From assembly GCA_036732565.1 (NCBI GenBank), contig DAINCF010000006.1:1-43116 (forward strand): a DNA stretch of 43,116 nucleotides. The letters are read 5' to 3'. The position numbers were made by a program, and so were the translations under genes. The stretch is from JAIVJN01 sp036732565 (GTDB taxonomy: Bacteria; Acidobacteriota; Vicinamibacteria; Vicinamibacterales; UBA2999). This document shows positions 7,619-15,458 of the stretch, in pieces (the first letter of the stretch is position 1; each line of letters begins with the position of its first letter). Under the pieces are notes generated by a model. The model was given only the letters and a program-made list of their open reading frames with translations. It searched no databases and had not been told where the DNA came from.

Positions 7619-9127
7619 TCATCGCCTCTTGTACAGCGCCACGCCGCCGCCCTCGCAGATGCGATCGAAGTCGTCGAGGAACCGGGGAGACGCTCGGTGT
7701 CGATCGAACAGCACGTCACCGCCACCGACGCGCTCTTCGAAGACCACCCATCCCACCAGCGCCGAGGGTCCGCGCTCGAGCGCGGTGTCCCAGATCGGGT
7801 GGTTCCCCTCGTGCACCAGCTCACTCAGGCCGATCCCGATGGCCGAGAGCTCCTGCATGTAGTGCGCGAGGCTGTTCATGCTCATCAGGATCGTCTCGCC
7901 GTGGTACTGCTCGGCGAGGCACTGCGTCACGCGCTTCCGCCCTTCGATGTAGCGGCGATCGGCTTGGGCTTCCTGCACCATCGGCGCCTGCGGGTCGAGC
8001 GGTCGTGTCTGACCGACCACGAGAATGGCGAGGGTCAGCGCAACCGCCGGCGCGAAGCGGCGCAGCTGTCCAACACCCAAGCCGATTGCCATCGCCCCCG
8101 CGAGAATCAGCGGCACCTCGTACCGGATGCGGAAGGGGTGCCCCTTGATGTAGGCATAGAACGGCAGCGCTGCCGCAGCAAAGAGCATGAGCGGGATCAG
8201 CAGCGCGGACTTCTCGCGCCGCCACAACGCCAACGCCGCGACCAGGAGCGACGCCGCCACGGAAGTGCGAACGAACACCGTGCCACCGAGAAGCCCGATA
8301 CCTTCCAGCATCTTCTCGAGAATCACCCGCGGCTGTCCAAGGATCTGCTGGTCGGGCACGAAGAACCCTTCAGTGACGAACCACGCGCCCACCGTCACTT
8401 TGCTCAGGCACAGGAAGACGATGACCGCGCCGGTTGGATAGAGGGCGAGGCGACCGACAGCGGGGAGCACGTCGCGCACGGGAACGCCCCGGCGGACCCA
8501 CGCGTAGGCCGATGCCGCCAGTGCGGCGACGGTGATCGGCCACGCTTCGTATCGGGTGAGGATGGCCAAGACCATTACCCAACCCACATCGCGTGGAGGT
8601 CTGAGAAGGTGTAGGGGCGGCTCGCGAGCCGCCCCTACGAGGCCCTCAGCGTGGGACACCCAACGTGTGAGCAACAGCACTTCGAGCGCGGCCAGGGCGA
8701 AGAACATCGGCTCGGTCATCGGCGTGCTGTGGAGATAGAGCACGTTGGGATTGACCGCGAAGATCGTGGCGCCCACGGCGCCCGCGGCCGGCGACTGCGT
8801 GAGCATCCGGACCGTCGCGAAGATCGCCGCGGCGGTCACCGCGTAACAGACGACCGAGATGGCGACGGCGAACGCGCCCGTACGATAGAACCAATCCACC
8901 TGCACGGGCAGGAGTTGCACCAGGTGGGGCACGGGTAACCACACCGCGCCGATCTGGGCCCAGCCGGGCGTAAGGCTGTCGAGGACGCGTCGCGCGACGA
9001 CGAGATGCGCCTTGGCGTCGTAGTGACTGAGCGTGAGCTGCTGCAGGTGGTAATGCCACGCGGCTGCCGTACCTGCGATGAGGGCGATGGCGCCGAGCAG
9101 GCGCGCGTGCGAATCGAACCGGGGCAC
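7619..9127 (-). CDS. Polytopic membrane glycosyltransferase-like protein (GT-C type)
   Basis: 502 residues with about ten or more hydrophobic spans and a ~110-residue soluble C-terminus. The first periplasmic loop carries LTLSHYDAKAHLVVARR (D37), the position where GT-C enzymes (GT39/GT83-like) have their catalytic aspartate. These enzymes transfer sugars from polyprenyl-phosphate donors on the outer face of the membrane, and the neighbouring GT2 could make such a donor. The acceptor is unknown. Residues 164-172 (VGAAREPPL) are translated from a family A palindrome in frame. GTG 9127 lies only 5 nt from a CATTAT hexamer, a hint of a leaderless mRNA. Some unrelated membrane families share this layout. 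Confidence 0.75.
   Translation of the reverse strand: MPRFDSHARLLGAIALIAGTAAAWHYHLQQLTLSHYDAKAHLVVARRVLDSLTPGWAQIGAVWLPVPHLVQLLPVQVDWFYRTGAFAVAISVVCYAVTAAAIFATVRMLTQSPAAGAVGATIFAVNPNVLYLHSTPMTEPMFFALAALEVLLLTRWVSHAEGLVGAAREPPLHLLRPPRDVGWVMVLAILTRYEAWPITVAALAASAYAWVRRGVPVRDVLPAVGRLALYPTGAVIVFLCLSKVTVGAWFVTEGFFVPDQQILGQPRVILEKMLEGIGLLGGTVFVRTSVAASLLVAALALWRREKSALLIPLMLFAAAALPFYAYIKGHPFRIRYEVPLILAGAMAIGLGVGQLRRFAPAVALTLAILVVGQTRPLDPQAPMVQEAQADRRYIEGRKRVTQCLAEQYHGETILMSMNSLAHYMQELSAIGIGLSELVHEGNHPIWDTALERGPSALVGWVVFEERVGGGDVLFDRHRASPRFLDDFDRICEGGGVALYKRR
8611..8638. repeat. Palindromic repeat, family A, copy 3, inside a gene
   Basis: A perfect 28-bp copy inside the GT-C-like gene, read in the one orientation and frame that yields VGAAREPPL without a stop. 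It falls in a polar loop between predicted spans (after TRWVSHAEGL and before HLLRPPRD). Confidence 0.92.
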
Positions 9128-9131
9128 GGTA

Positions 9132-9137
9132 TATAAT
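9132..9137 (+). promoter_or_regulatory. Candidate -10 element (TATAAT) for the GT2 gene
   Basis: A consensus TATAAT in the 79-bp gap between the divergent GT-C-like and GT2 genes, 69 nt before ATG 9207. Read on the other strand the same A/T run gives CATTAT or TATATA just before the GTG at 9127. No good -35 is visible for either direction. Confidence 0.45.
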
Positions 9138-9206
9138 GGCCTGATTTCTTATGATCGACCCTTCGACTACGATCAAGGTCGACGGTGGGCCCCGTCGAAT
9201 CGTCGA

Positions 9207-10178
9207 ATGAGTCCAGAGCTGTCGATCATCATTCCCGTCCGCAACGAGTCGCCCAACATCAAGGCTGTCTACGACGAGCTCACAGACACGCTTGGGCGGT
9301 TCGGGCGCTCGTATGAGATCATCGTCATCGACGACGGCAGCACGGACGATTCGTTCGAGACGTTGTCTGCGCTGCAGGCGCGCGATCCGCGGCTGCGCGT
9401 GATCCGCTTCCGGCGCAACTTCGGTCAGACGGCGGCGTTTGCCGCGGGCTTCGCCTACGCGCGCGGCCGGCTCGTAGTCACCTCCGACGGCGACTTGCAG
9501 AACGACCCGCGGGACATCCCCGCGATGGTCGCGCTCATCGAGAAGGGCAACGACATCGTCTGCGGCTGGCGGAAGGATCGGAAGGACCGGTTCTTTTCGC
9601 GGCGCTTGCCGTCGATGCTGGCGAACAAGCTGATCTCCTGGGCGACGGGCGTTCCGCTGCACGACTATGGCTGCTCGCTGAAGGTCTTTCGCGCGGAAGT
9701 GGTGAAGCCGCTGCGACTGTACGGGGAGATGCACCGGTTTCTGCCGGCCATCGCCAGTCAGATCGGGGTGCGCATCGATGAGATGCCGGTGAACCACCGC
9801 GCGCGCAGGGCGGGGCAGTCGAACTACGGGATCTCGCGGACCGTTCGCGTGGTGCTCGACCTGGTCACGGTGAAGTTTCTCCTGAGCTATTCCACGAGGC
9901 CGCTGCAGATCTTCGGCCTGCTCGGTCTGCTGACCGGCGGCCTCGGCACGGCCATCACGCTGTGGCTGGGGTGGCTGCGCCTCGTCGAGCGACAGGCGAT
10001 CGGCGATCGGCCGTTGCTGCTCCTCGGCATCCTGCTGGTGTTCATCGGCGTGCAGCTCGTTACCTTCGGCCTGCTCGCCGAGCTGCTGGCGCGCACTTAC
10101 TACGAATCGCAGAACAAGCCGATTTACGTCATCCGCGAGGTGCGGCAGACCCCGGAGCTTGCCGGAGTCGAGTCCTGA
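9207..10178 (+). CDS. Glycosyltransferase family 2, DPM1/ArnC/GtrB-like (polyprenyl-phosphate sugar synthase)
   Basis: 323 residues. The GT-A domain starts LSIIIPVRNESPNIKAVY, has IDDGSTDDS for the nucleotide and TSDGDLQNDP as the metal-binding DxD region, and NHRARRAGQSNYG typical of the dolichyl/undecaprenyl-phosphate sugar synthases. Two C-terminal membrane spans (IFGLLGLLTGGLGTAITLWL and LLLLGILLVFIGVQLVTFGLL) are as in GtrB/ArnC. The likely role is to charge undecaprenyl phosphate with one sugar for a GT-C enzyme. ATG 9207 is preferred over an upstream in-frame start at 9078 that would run through the divergent gene. The stop overlaps the next start (TGATG). Confidence 0.9.
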   Translation: MSPELSIIIPVRNESPNIKAVYDELTDTLGRFGRSYEIIVIDDGSTDDSFETLSALQARDPRLRVIRFRRNFGQTAAFAAGFAYARGRLVVTSDGDLQNDPRDIPAMVALIEKGNDIVCGWRKDRKDRFFSRRLPSMLANKLISWATGVPLHDYGCSLKVFRAEVVKPLRLYGEMHRFLPAIASQIGVRIDEMPVNHRARRAGQSNYGISRTVRVVLDLVTVKFLLSYSTRPLQIFGLLGLLTGGLGTAITLWLGWLRLVERQAIGDRPLLLLGILLVFIGVQLVTFGLLAELLARTYYESQNKPIYVIREVRQTPELAGVES

Positions 10179-11023
10179 TGACGAAGAGCGCGTCGCGCGC
10201 GCACGATCCGCGGATCACGGTCATTCAGCAGGAGCTCTTCGACGAGAAGCGGTCGAAGGTCGAGAAGTATCGCGACCTCGTGATCGGGCGGCCGGGGCTG
10301 TGGCCGCTCGTCAAGTACGAGCTGATCGTGCTGCTCGCGTCCGCTACGCCGGGTGCGCTGGGCCTGTTGCTGCGCTCCAAGCTCTATCCCCGTCTGCTCG
10401 GTCGCGTCGGGCGCAACGTCGTCTTCGGCGCCAACGTGACCATCCGCCATCCGCACAAGATTGAGATCGGCGACAACGTCGTGATCGACGATGGGTGCTG
10501 TCTCGATGCCAAGGGCACCGACAATCGCGGCATCGTGCTCGGCAATCGCGTGTTCGTCGGGCGCAACACGATTCTGAGCTGTAAGAACGGCGACATCATC
10601 GTCGACGATGACGCCAATCTGGGATTCAACTGCGAGATCTTCTCGGCCTCGCGGGTGCGGGTGGGGAAGAGCATCCTGATGGCCGCGTACACGTATCTGG
10701 TGGGTGGCGATCACTTGTACGACCGGGTGGACATTCCCGTGCTGCAGCAGGGGCGAACCGCCCGTGGCATCGAGGTGGACGACCACGTGTGGCTCGGCAC
10801 GCACGTCGTGGTCACGGATGGCTCTCGCATCGGCCGTGACGCTATCATCGGAGCAGGCGCTGTCGTCGTCGGGGAGATTCCGGAGTTCGCGATTGCAACG
10901 GGGATTCCTGCGAAGGTCATGCGGGATCGGAGAACCGGCAGTTGGCAGTCGCCCGTCGGCAGTCCGCAATCGGAGGGCTCGCAACACACGACTCCCGACT
11001 CCCGACTCCCGACTCCCGATTGA
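10178..11023 (+). CDS. Acyltransferase with left-handed beta-helix (hexapeptide repeats)
   Basis: 281 residues. A ~75-residue N-terminal helical part is followed by hexapeptide-repeat coils (VVFGANVTIRHPHKIEIGDN, then IVLGNRVFVGRNTIL and IEVDDHVWLGTHVVVTDG) and ends in the LbH signature IIGAGAVVVGEIPEFAIATGIPAKV. Enzymes of this fold O- or N-acetylate sugars (WbbJ/VioB type) or serine. The gene is coupled to the GT2 gene by TGATG. Residues ~254-281 (GSWQSPVGSPQ... PDSRLPTPD) are low complexity and encoded partly by four 7-bp GACTCCC repeats, so the natural C-terminus has probably been extended into repeat DNA. Confidence 0.87.
   Translation: MTKSASRAHDPRITVIQQELFDEKRSKVEKYRDLVIGRPGLWPLVKYELIVLLASATPGALGLLLRSKLYPRLLGRVGRNVVFGANVTIRHPHKIEIGDNVVIDDGCCLDAKGTDNRGIVLGNRVFVGRNTILSCKNGDIIVDDDANLGFNCEIFSASRVRVGKSILMAAYTYLVGGDHLYDRVDIPVLQQGRTARGIEVDDHVWLGTHVVVTDGSRIGRDAIIGAGAVVVGEIPEFAIATGIPAKVMRDRRTGSWQSPVGSPQSEGSQHTTPDSRLPTPD
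10990..11017. repeat. Four tandem GACTCCC heptamers
   Basis: GACTCCC repeated four times without interruption, followed by GATTGA. The TGA stop of the acyltransferase lies directly after it. Because 7 is not a multiple of 3, gain or loss of a unit would change the C-terminal frame. Confidence 0.85.
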
Positions 11024-11034
11024 GATCAATCGTT

Positions 11035-12915
11035 ATGTGTGGAATCGTCGGCATCGTTGAATCGGATCTCGAGCGGCCCGTGCGGCCTGAGGACCTCGGG
11101 CGCATGGTGCGGACGCTGCATCATCGCGGTCCTGACGAGGAAGGCAGCGTGACCCTGAACGGCGTTGGCCTTGGCATGCGCAGGCTGTCGATCGTCGACT
11201 TGTCTGGCGGTCAGCAGCCGTTCACGAACGAGAGCGGGGCCATTCAACTGGTCGCCAACGGCGAGATCTACAACTTCCTCGACCTCAAGAGCGAACTGGA
11301 GTCTCTGGGCCACACCTTCCGCAGCCGCTCCGATATCGAAGTCCTGGTGCACGCCTACGAGGAGTGGGGTGAGGGGTTCCTCACGCGGCTGCGCGGCATG
11401 TTCGCGCTTGCGCTCTGGGACGGTCGAACGCGGACGCTGCTCGCGGCACGCGATCGCGCGGGCGAGAAGCCGCTGTACTGGACGCTGACCCCGCGTGGAC
11501 TGCTGCTGGCGTCCGAGGTGAAAGCGCTGCTGGTGCGCCCGGAGGTGTCGCGTGAGCTGGATCTCGAGGCGCTCGATCAGTTCCTCACCTACGAGTACGT
11601 CGTCGCGCCGCGCACCATCCTCAAGGGGGTGCACAAGCTGCCGGCGGCCCACTACCTGATCTATCGCGACGGCCGCGTCAGCACGCACCGTTACTGGGAC
11701 GCCGCGTCGGTGCGGGTGCGACCGTGGTCGGACGACGAAGCCGCGGAAGCCTTGACGGCGGCGTTGAGGAAGGCCGTTGTCAGCCAGATGATGGCCGACG
11801 TGCCGTTGGGGGCGTTTCTCTCCGGCGGCATCGACTCCAGCAGCATCGTCGCGCTGATGAGCGAGGCGTCGCTCCAGCCGGTCAACAGCTTCTCGATCGG
11901 CTTCGACGATGGAACCTACAACGAGTTGCCATTTGCGCGTGAGGTGGCAGCGGCGTTCAAGACGGACCATCGCGAGCGCAAAGTGTCGCCCGACATCGGC
12001 CAGCTCTTCGAGCGGCTGGTGGTGCATCTCGACGAACCGTTCGCGGACGTGTCGCTGTTCCCGACGTTCCTCGTGTCAGAGCTCGCGCGCGAGCACGTGA
12101 CGGTCGCGCTGTCCGGTGATGGCGGCGACGAGCTCTTCGGCGGTTACGACGCCTACCATGCGCAAGCGCTGGCCAATCGCTACGCCAGCGTGGGGCGCCC
12201 GATGCTGCCGGCACTGGCCGCGGTCGCGGCCGCACTGCCCCCGACGGACAAGAAAAAAGGTGTCGTCAACAAGTTCAAGCGCTTCGTCCAGGGTGCGGCG
12301 CTGGCGCCGGAGGACCTGGGCCACTATCGGTGGATGGTGTATCTGGCGCCGGCGGCGAAGCGCCGGCTCTACGATCGTTCGCTGCAGGATGCGCTGATGA
12401 CCTCGGATGTCTATCAGCCGGTGCGGGAGGTGCTGCAACGCTTCGATGGCGATGATCTGCTGGGCCGTCAGCTCTATGCCGACCTCAGCGTCTACCTCGC
12501 CGACGACATCCTCGTGAAGGTCGATCGCATGAGCATGGCGACGTCGCTCGAGACGCGCGCGCCGTTTCTCGACGCCGATGTCATGGAGCTGGCGTTCTCG
12601 ATGCCGGGGGACTTGAAGATCCGCCGCGGCGAGCGGAAGTGGATTCTCAAGCGCGCGATGCGCGACATCCTGCCGAGCTCGATCCTGACGCGGCGCAAGG
12701 AAGGCTTCAGCATCCCGATGAAGAACTGGCTGCGAGGGGAGCTCGCGCCGCTGCTGAACGATCTGCTGTCACCCGAGCGCGTCAAGCGGCGCGGCCTCTT
12801 CAATCCCGCGGAAATCGGACGGCTCACCGAGGCGCACCGAGCCGGTCGCGAGAACCACGCCCACACGTTGTTCCCGCTCATGGTCTTCGAGCGCTGGGCG
12901 GCGGAGCATCTCTGA
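11035..12915 (+). CDS. asnB: Asparagine synthetase-type amidotransferase (glutamine-hydrolysing)
   Basis: 626 residues in two domains. The N-terminal class II glutaminase domain starts MCGIVGIVE, so Cys2 becomes the nucleophile after Met removal, and it has HHRGPDEEG and ANGEIYNF. The C-terminal ATP-pyrophosphatase domain has the PP-loop SGGIDSS (263-269) and ALSGDGGDELFGGYDAY. Asparagine synthetase makes Asn from Asp and Gln. In surface-glycan loci, homologues (WbpS-like, or those in exosortase-type EPS loci) are thought to amidate sugar acids, and the GT2 and acyltransferase upstream fit that alternative. ATG 11035 is 11 nt after the upstream stop. Confidence 0.93.
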   Translation: MCGIVGIVESDLERPVRPEDLGRMVRTLHHRGPDEEGSVTLNGVGLGMRRLSIVDLSGGQQPFTNESGAIQLVANGEIYNFLDLKSELESLGHTFRSRSDIEVLVHAYEEWGEGFLTRLRGMFALALWDGRTRTLLAARDRAGEKPLYWTLTPRGLLLASEVKALLVRPEVSRELDLEALDQFLTYEYVVAPRTILKGVHKLPAAHYLIYRDGRVSTHRYWDAASVRVRPWSDDEAAEALTAALRKAVVSQMMADVPLGAFLSGGIDSSSIVALMSEASLQPVNSFSIGFDDGTYNELPFAREVAAAFKTDHRERKVSPDIGQLFERLVVHLDEPFADVSLFPTFLVSELAREHVTVALSGDGGDELFGGYDAYHAQALANRYASVGRPMLPALAAVAAALPPTDKKKGVVNKFKRFVQGAALAPEDLGHYRWMVYLAPAAKRRLYDRSLQDALMTSDVYQPVREVLQRFDGDDLLGRQLYADLSVYLADDILVKVDRMSMATSLETRAPFLDADVMELAFSMPGDLKIRRGERKWILKRAMRDILPSSILTRRKEGFSIPMKNWLRGELAPLLNDLLSPERVKRRGLFNPAEIGRLTEAHRAGRENHAHTLFPLMVFERWAAEHL

Positions 12916-12918
12916 TTT

Positions 12919-12993
12919 GTACGTGGGGGCTGGCTCGTACGTGGGGGCTGGCTTTAGCCAGCCCAGGTCCGCCTGAAGGCGGACCCCACGTAC
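12919..12993. repeat. Hairpin repeat, family B, copy 2 (convergent junction)
   Basis: Outer arms GTACGTGGGG and CCCCACGTAC. Inside are GGCTGGCTTTAGCCAGCC and GTCCGCCTGAAGGCGGAC hairpins, with the segment GTACGTGGGGGCTGGCT duplicated on the left. It fills the gap between the convergent asnB and glpD-like genes, the same situation as copy 1 at 2517-2567. Confidence 0.82.
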
Positions 12994-12996
12994 CTC

Positions 12997-14625
12997 TCAG
13001 GGCAGTCGATAGAACCCGTCCACTTCGACCACCTCGCGCCGGCGCTGCATCTCGGTCCAGCCGAGCTCTCGCGCCATCAGGTCGCCGGCCCGTTCCAGTG
13101 CGTCACGGCCGGGATGCCCGCCAGCACCCGCCTCGGTCCGCCGCAGCACCGCGTCGCCCAACTTGACGGCCGCTTCGGCCTGCACGGCGTGCACGATCTC
13201 CGCGCCGGTGACGCGGCACTCGCGGCTCAAGGGCTGGCCAAGCTCTGGCTCACGTTGCGTGCGCGCGATCAGCGCGTCGACGCCCGTGCCGTACAACATG
13301 GCGACGCGCGCCAGCGACTGCTGCGTCATGTGGTTCTCGTGTCGACTGGAGACGATGCGCACGTGATCGTCGAGGTCGGGCAAGTCGCCGCCCACGAGCG
13401 GGGTGTCGGCCGTGCGCGACGTCGTCTTGCGACCAAGCGCGTCGCTGATGACGTCGACGGCGCGTTCCGCGGTATGACGGGCGGTGGTATAGCGCACGCT
13501 GAAGATGGAGACGATGCCTTCGACGCCCTGGTGCCGGTGATCGACAATCGCGCTCTCGCGTAGCAACAGCACTTTGGTCCCCGACAGCGAGGTTACCGGC
13601 AGCAGCCCCCGATGCACGAGCCGCACATCGTCTCGCGTGATGTCGGCCCGCGGGAACGCTTCTCGGACGTCCCTCAGGAATGCGTCGAGATCGGCCGCCG
13701 TGACCGTCAACTCGTCGGCGGTGCCGCCGAACGGATCGTGGCTGGTGCCGACGATCGATCGGTTGCGCCACGGCACGGCGAACAGAAACCGCCCCCGCGC
13801 GAGGCCCCCACACCCATGCGTGTGCTCCAGATGTCGGACGACGAGATTCATCGCGCGGGAGAGGCCAGGCGCCGGACGATGCGGCGCGGCTTCGGGAATC
13901 GCGTCGAGAAGACCGCTGGCCCACGGCCCCGTGGCGTTGAGGACCATCTTGGCGTTGATGTCGAACGTGGTGCCGCCAAGCACGTCTTGGACCGCGGCGC
14001 CTTCCACGCGTGCCCCTCGTCGCCGCAGGGTCATGACCCGCACGTAGTTGGCGGTGACCGCGCCGGCGTGGTGCGCGGACAGCAGGAACGACAGCGTCAG
14101 GCGATCGCTGCTGCGCATCTGGTAGTCGTGCCAGACGGCGCCGCCGGTGACGCCGTCGGGATCGATCAATGGATTCATGCGCAGGCACGCGTCGCGCGAC
14201 ACGATCTGCCCGGACGGAACGAACGTGGCCGCGTCGATCAGCCCGGCATTGCGGTCGTGGGCAACGAGGTCGTTCAGCGTCAGGGCGATGCGCATCAGGG
14301 CGCGGTGTCGCGTGACCCCCGAGTACGTCGGCACCACACACGGCAAGAGGCGTATGAGATGCGGGGCGATGCGCGCCATGGCGCGCCGCTCGCGAATGAA
14401 CAGCCGCATTTGCGTCAGGTTCATCGCCTGCAGCGAGCGCAGTCCACCGTGCAGCGTCTTGAGGTTGTTGAAAGAGGTCCCGCCGCCGAAATCGCCCCGA
14501 TCGATGATGGCCACGGACAGACCACGCTGCGCGGCGTCCCACGCTGCAATCGATCCGTAGATACCCGCGCCGACGATGAGCACGTCGAAGGAGGTGTCCG
14601 CCAGTCGGCGGAGGTCGCGCACCAT
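12997..14625 (-). CDS. glpD: FAD-dependent glycerol-3-phosphate dehydrogenase (GlpD-like)
   Basis: 542 residues. The N-terminal Rossmann fold DVLIVGAGIYGS has GAGIYG at residues 19-24, followed by DRGDFGGGTS and LKTLHGGLRSL, the GlpD-type flavin site. A later LLPVTSLSGTKVLL block and the C-terminal helical domain (HMTQQSLARVAMLYGT, and CRVTGAEIVHAVQAE) match the DAO plus DAO_C architecture. The enzyme oxidises sn-glycerol 3-phosphate to dihydroxyacetone phosphate and feeds quinones. ATG 14625 is chosen; a TTG at 14628 directly precedes it. Only 26 bp separate it from the divergent methyltransferase gene. Confidence 0.88.
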   Translation of the reverse strand: MVRDLRRLADTSFDVLIVGAGIYGSIAAWDAAQRGLSVAIIDRGDFGGGTSFNNLKTLHGGLRSLQAMNLTQMRLFIRERRAMARIAPHLIRLLPCVVPTYSGVTRHRALMRIALTLNDLVAHDRNAGLIDAATFVPSGQIVSRDACLRMNPLIDPDGVTGGAVWHDYQMRSSDRLTLSFLLSAHHAGAVTANYVRVMTLRRRGARVEGAAVQDVLGGTTFDINAKMVLNATGPWASGLLDAIPEAAPHRPAPGLSRAMNLVVRHLEHTHGCGGLARGRFLFAVPWRNRSIVGTSHDPFGGTADELTVTAADLDAFLRDVREAFPRADITRDDVRLVHRGLLPVTSLSGTKVLLLRESAIVDHRHQGVEGIVSIFSVRYTTARHTAERAVDVISDALGRKTTSRTADTPLVGGDLPDLDDHVRIVSSRHENHMTQQSLARVAMLYGTGVDALIARTQREPELGQPLSRECRVTGAEIVHAVQAEAAVKLGDAVLRRTEAGAGGHPGRDALERAGDLMARELGWTEMQRRREVVEVDGFYRLP

Positions 14626-14634
14626 CAACCGGGC

Positions 14635-14644
14635 ATTGTACGAT
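14635..14644. promoter_or_regulatory. Overlapping divergent -10-like elements
   Basis: The decamer ATTGTACGAT gives TACGAT on the plus strand, 7 nt before GTG 14652, and TACAAT on the minus strand, 9 nt before ATG 14625. Both distances leave at most a few nucleotides of leader. No -35 matching the consensus is evident. Confidence 0.4.
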
Positions 14645-14651
14645 AGGCAGT

Positions 14652-15407
14652 GTGATCGATGAGATTCAGCGGTATTGGAATACGCGCATCCACGACCTGG
14701 AGATGACCACGCATCCGGTGGGCACGCGCGAGTTCTTCGACGACCTCGACGACTATCGTTTCGACAAGCTGCACTACCTGCCGCGGCTGGTCGACTTCTC
14801 GTCGTTCCACGGCCAGCGGTTGTTGGAGGTCGGCTGCGGCATCGGCACCGATCTGGTCCGCTTCGCGCGCGGCGGCGCGCGCGTCACGGGCGTCGATCTG
14901 TCGCAGACGGCCGTCGATCTCGCAAGAAAGAACCTGTCGCTGCACGGCGTCGAGGCCGAGGACCTGCGGGTCGCCAACGGTGAGGCGCTGCCGTTCGCCG
15001 ACGAGAGTTTCGACGTGGTGTACGCGCATGGCGTCGTTCAGTACACAGCCGATCCCGCGCGCCTGATCCGCGAGTGCCATCGCGTGGTGAAGCGAGGCGG
15101 GCGGGGCATCTTCATGGTCTATAACCGCGTCTCGTGGCTGAACGCCATGTCGGCGGTCATGAAGGTGCCGCTCGAGCACGAGGACGCACCAGTGCTCCGT
15201 AAGTTCTCGATTGGCGAGTTCCGCGCGCTGCTCCAGCCGTTCGCTGCGGTGGACATCGTCCCCGAGCGTTTTCCGGTGAAGTCGCGGCTCCATCACGGTG
15301 TGAAGGGCATGCTCTACAACACGGTTTTTGTGGGCGCCTTCAATACCTTGCCCGCCGTGGCCGTGCGTCGCTTCGGGTGGCACCTTATGGCATTCTGCAA
15401 AAAATGA
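14652..15407 (+). CDS. SAM-dependent methyltransferase, class I
   Basis: 251 residues. Motif I is LLEVGCGIGTD (57-67), the acidic ribose-binding residue follows in VTGVDLS, and the motif II/III region is ESFDVVYAHGVVQY with RVVKRGGRGIF, all typical of the Methyltransf_11 family. The ~50-residue N-terminus (IQRYWNTRIHDLEMT...) and C-terminal part suggest a small-molecule or lipid/glycan acceptor, but the substrate is unknown. The start is GTG 14652, probably leaderless given the TACGAT 7 nt upstream. Confidence 0.87.
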   Translation: MIDEIQRYWNTRIHDLEMTTHPVGTREFFDDLDDYRFDKLHYLPRLVDFSSFHGQRLLEVGCGIGTDLVRFARGGARVTGVDLSQTAVDLARKNLSLHGVEAEDLRVANGEALPFADESFDVVYAHGVVQYTADPARLIRECHRVVKRGGRGIFMVYNRVSWLNAMSAVMKVPLEHEDAPVLRKFSIGEFRALLQPFAAVDIVPERFPVKSRLHHGVKGMLYNTVFVGAFNTLPAVAVRRFGWHLMAFCKK

Positions 15408-15458
15408 GATCCTGTCCCAAGGGAGCCGATTGAGCGGTTCGGACGTCGTACTGACGAG

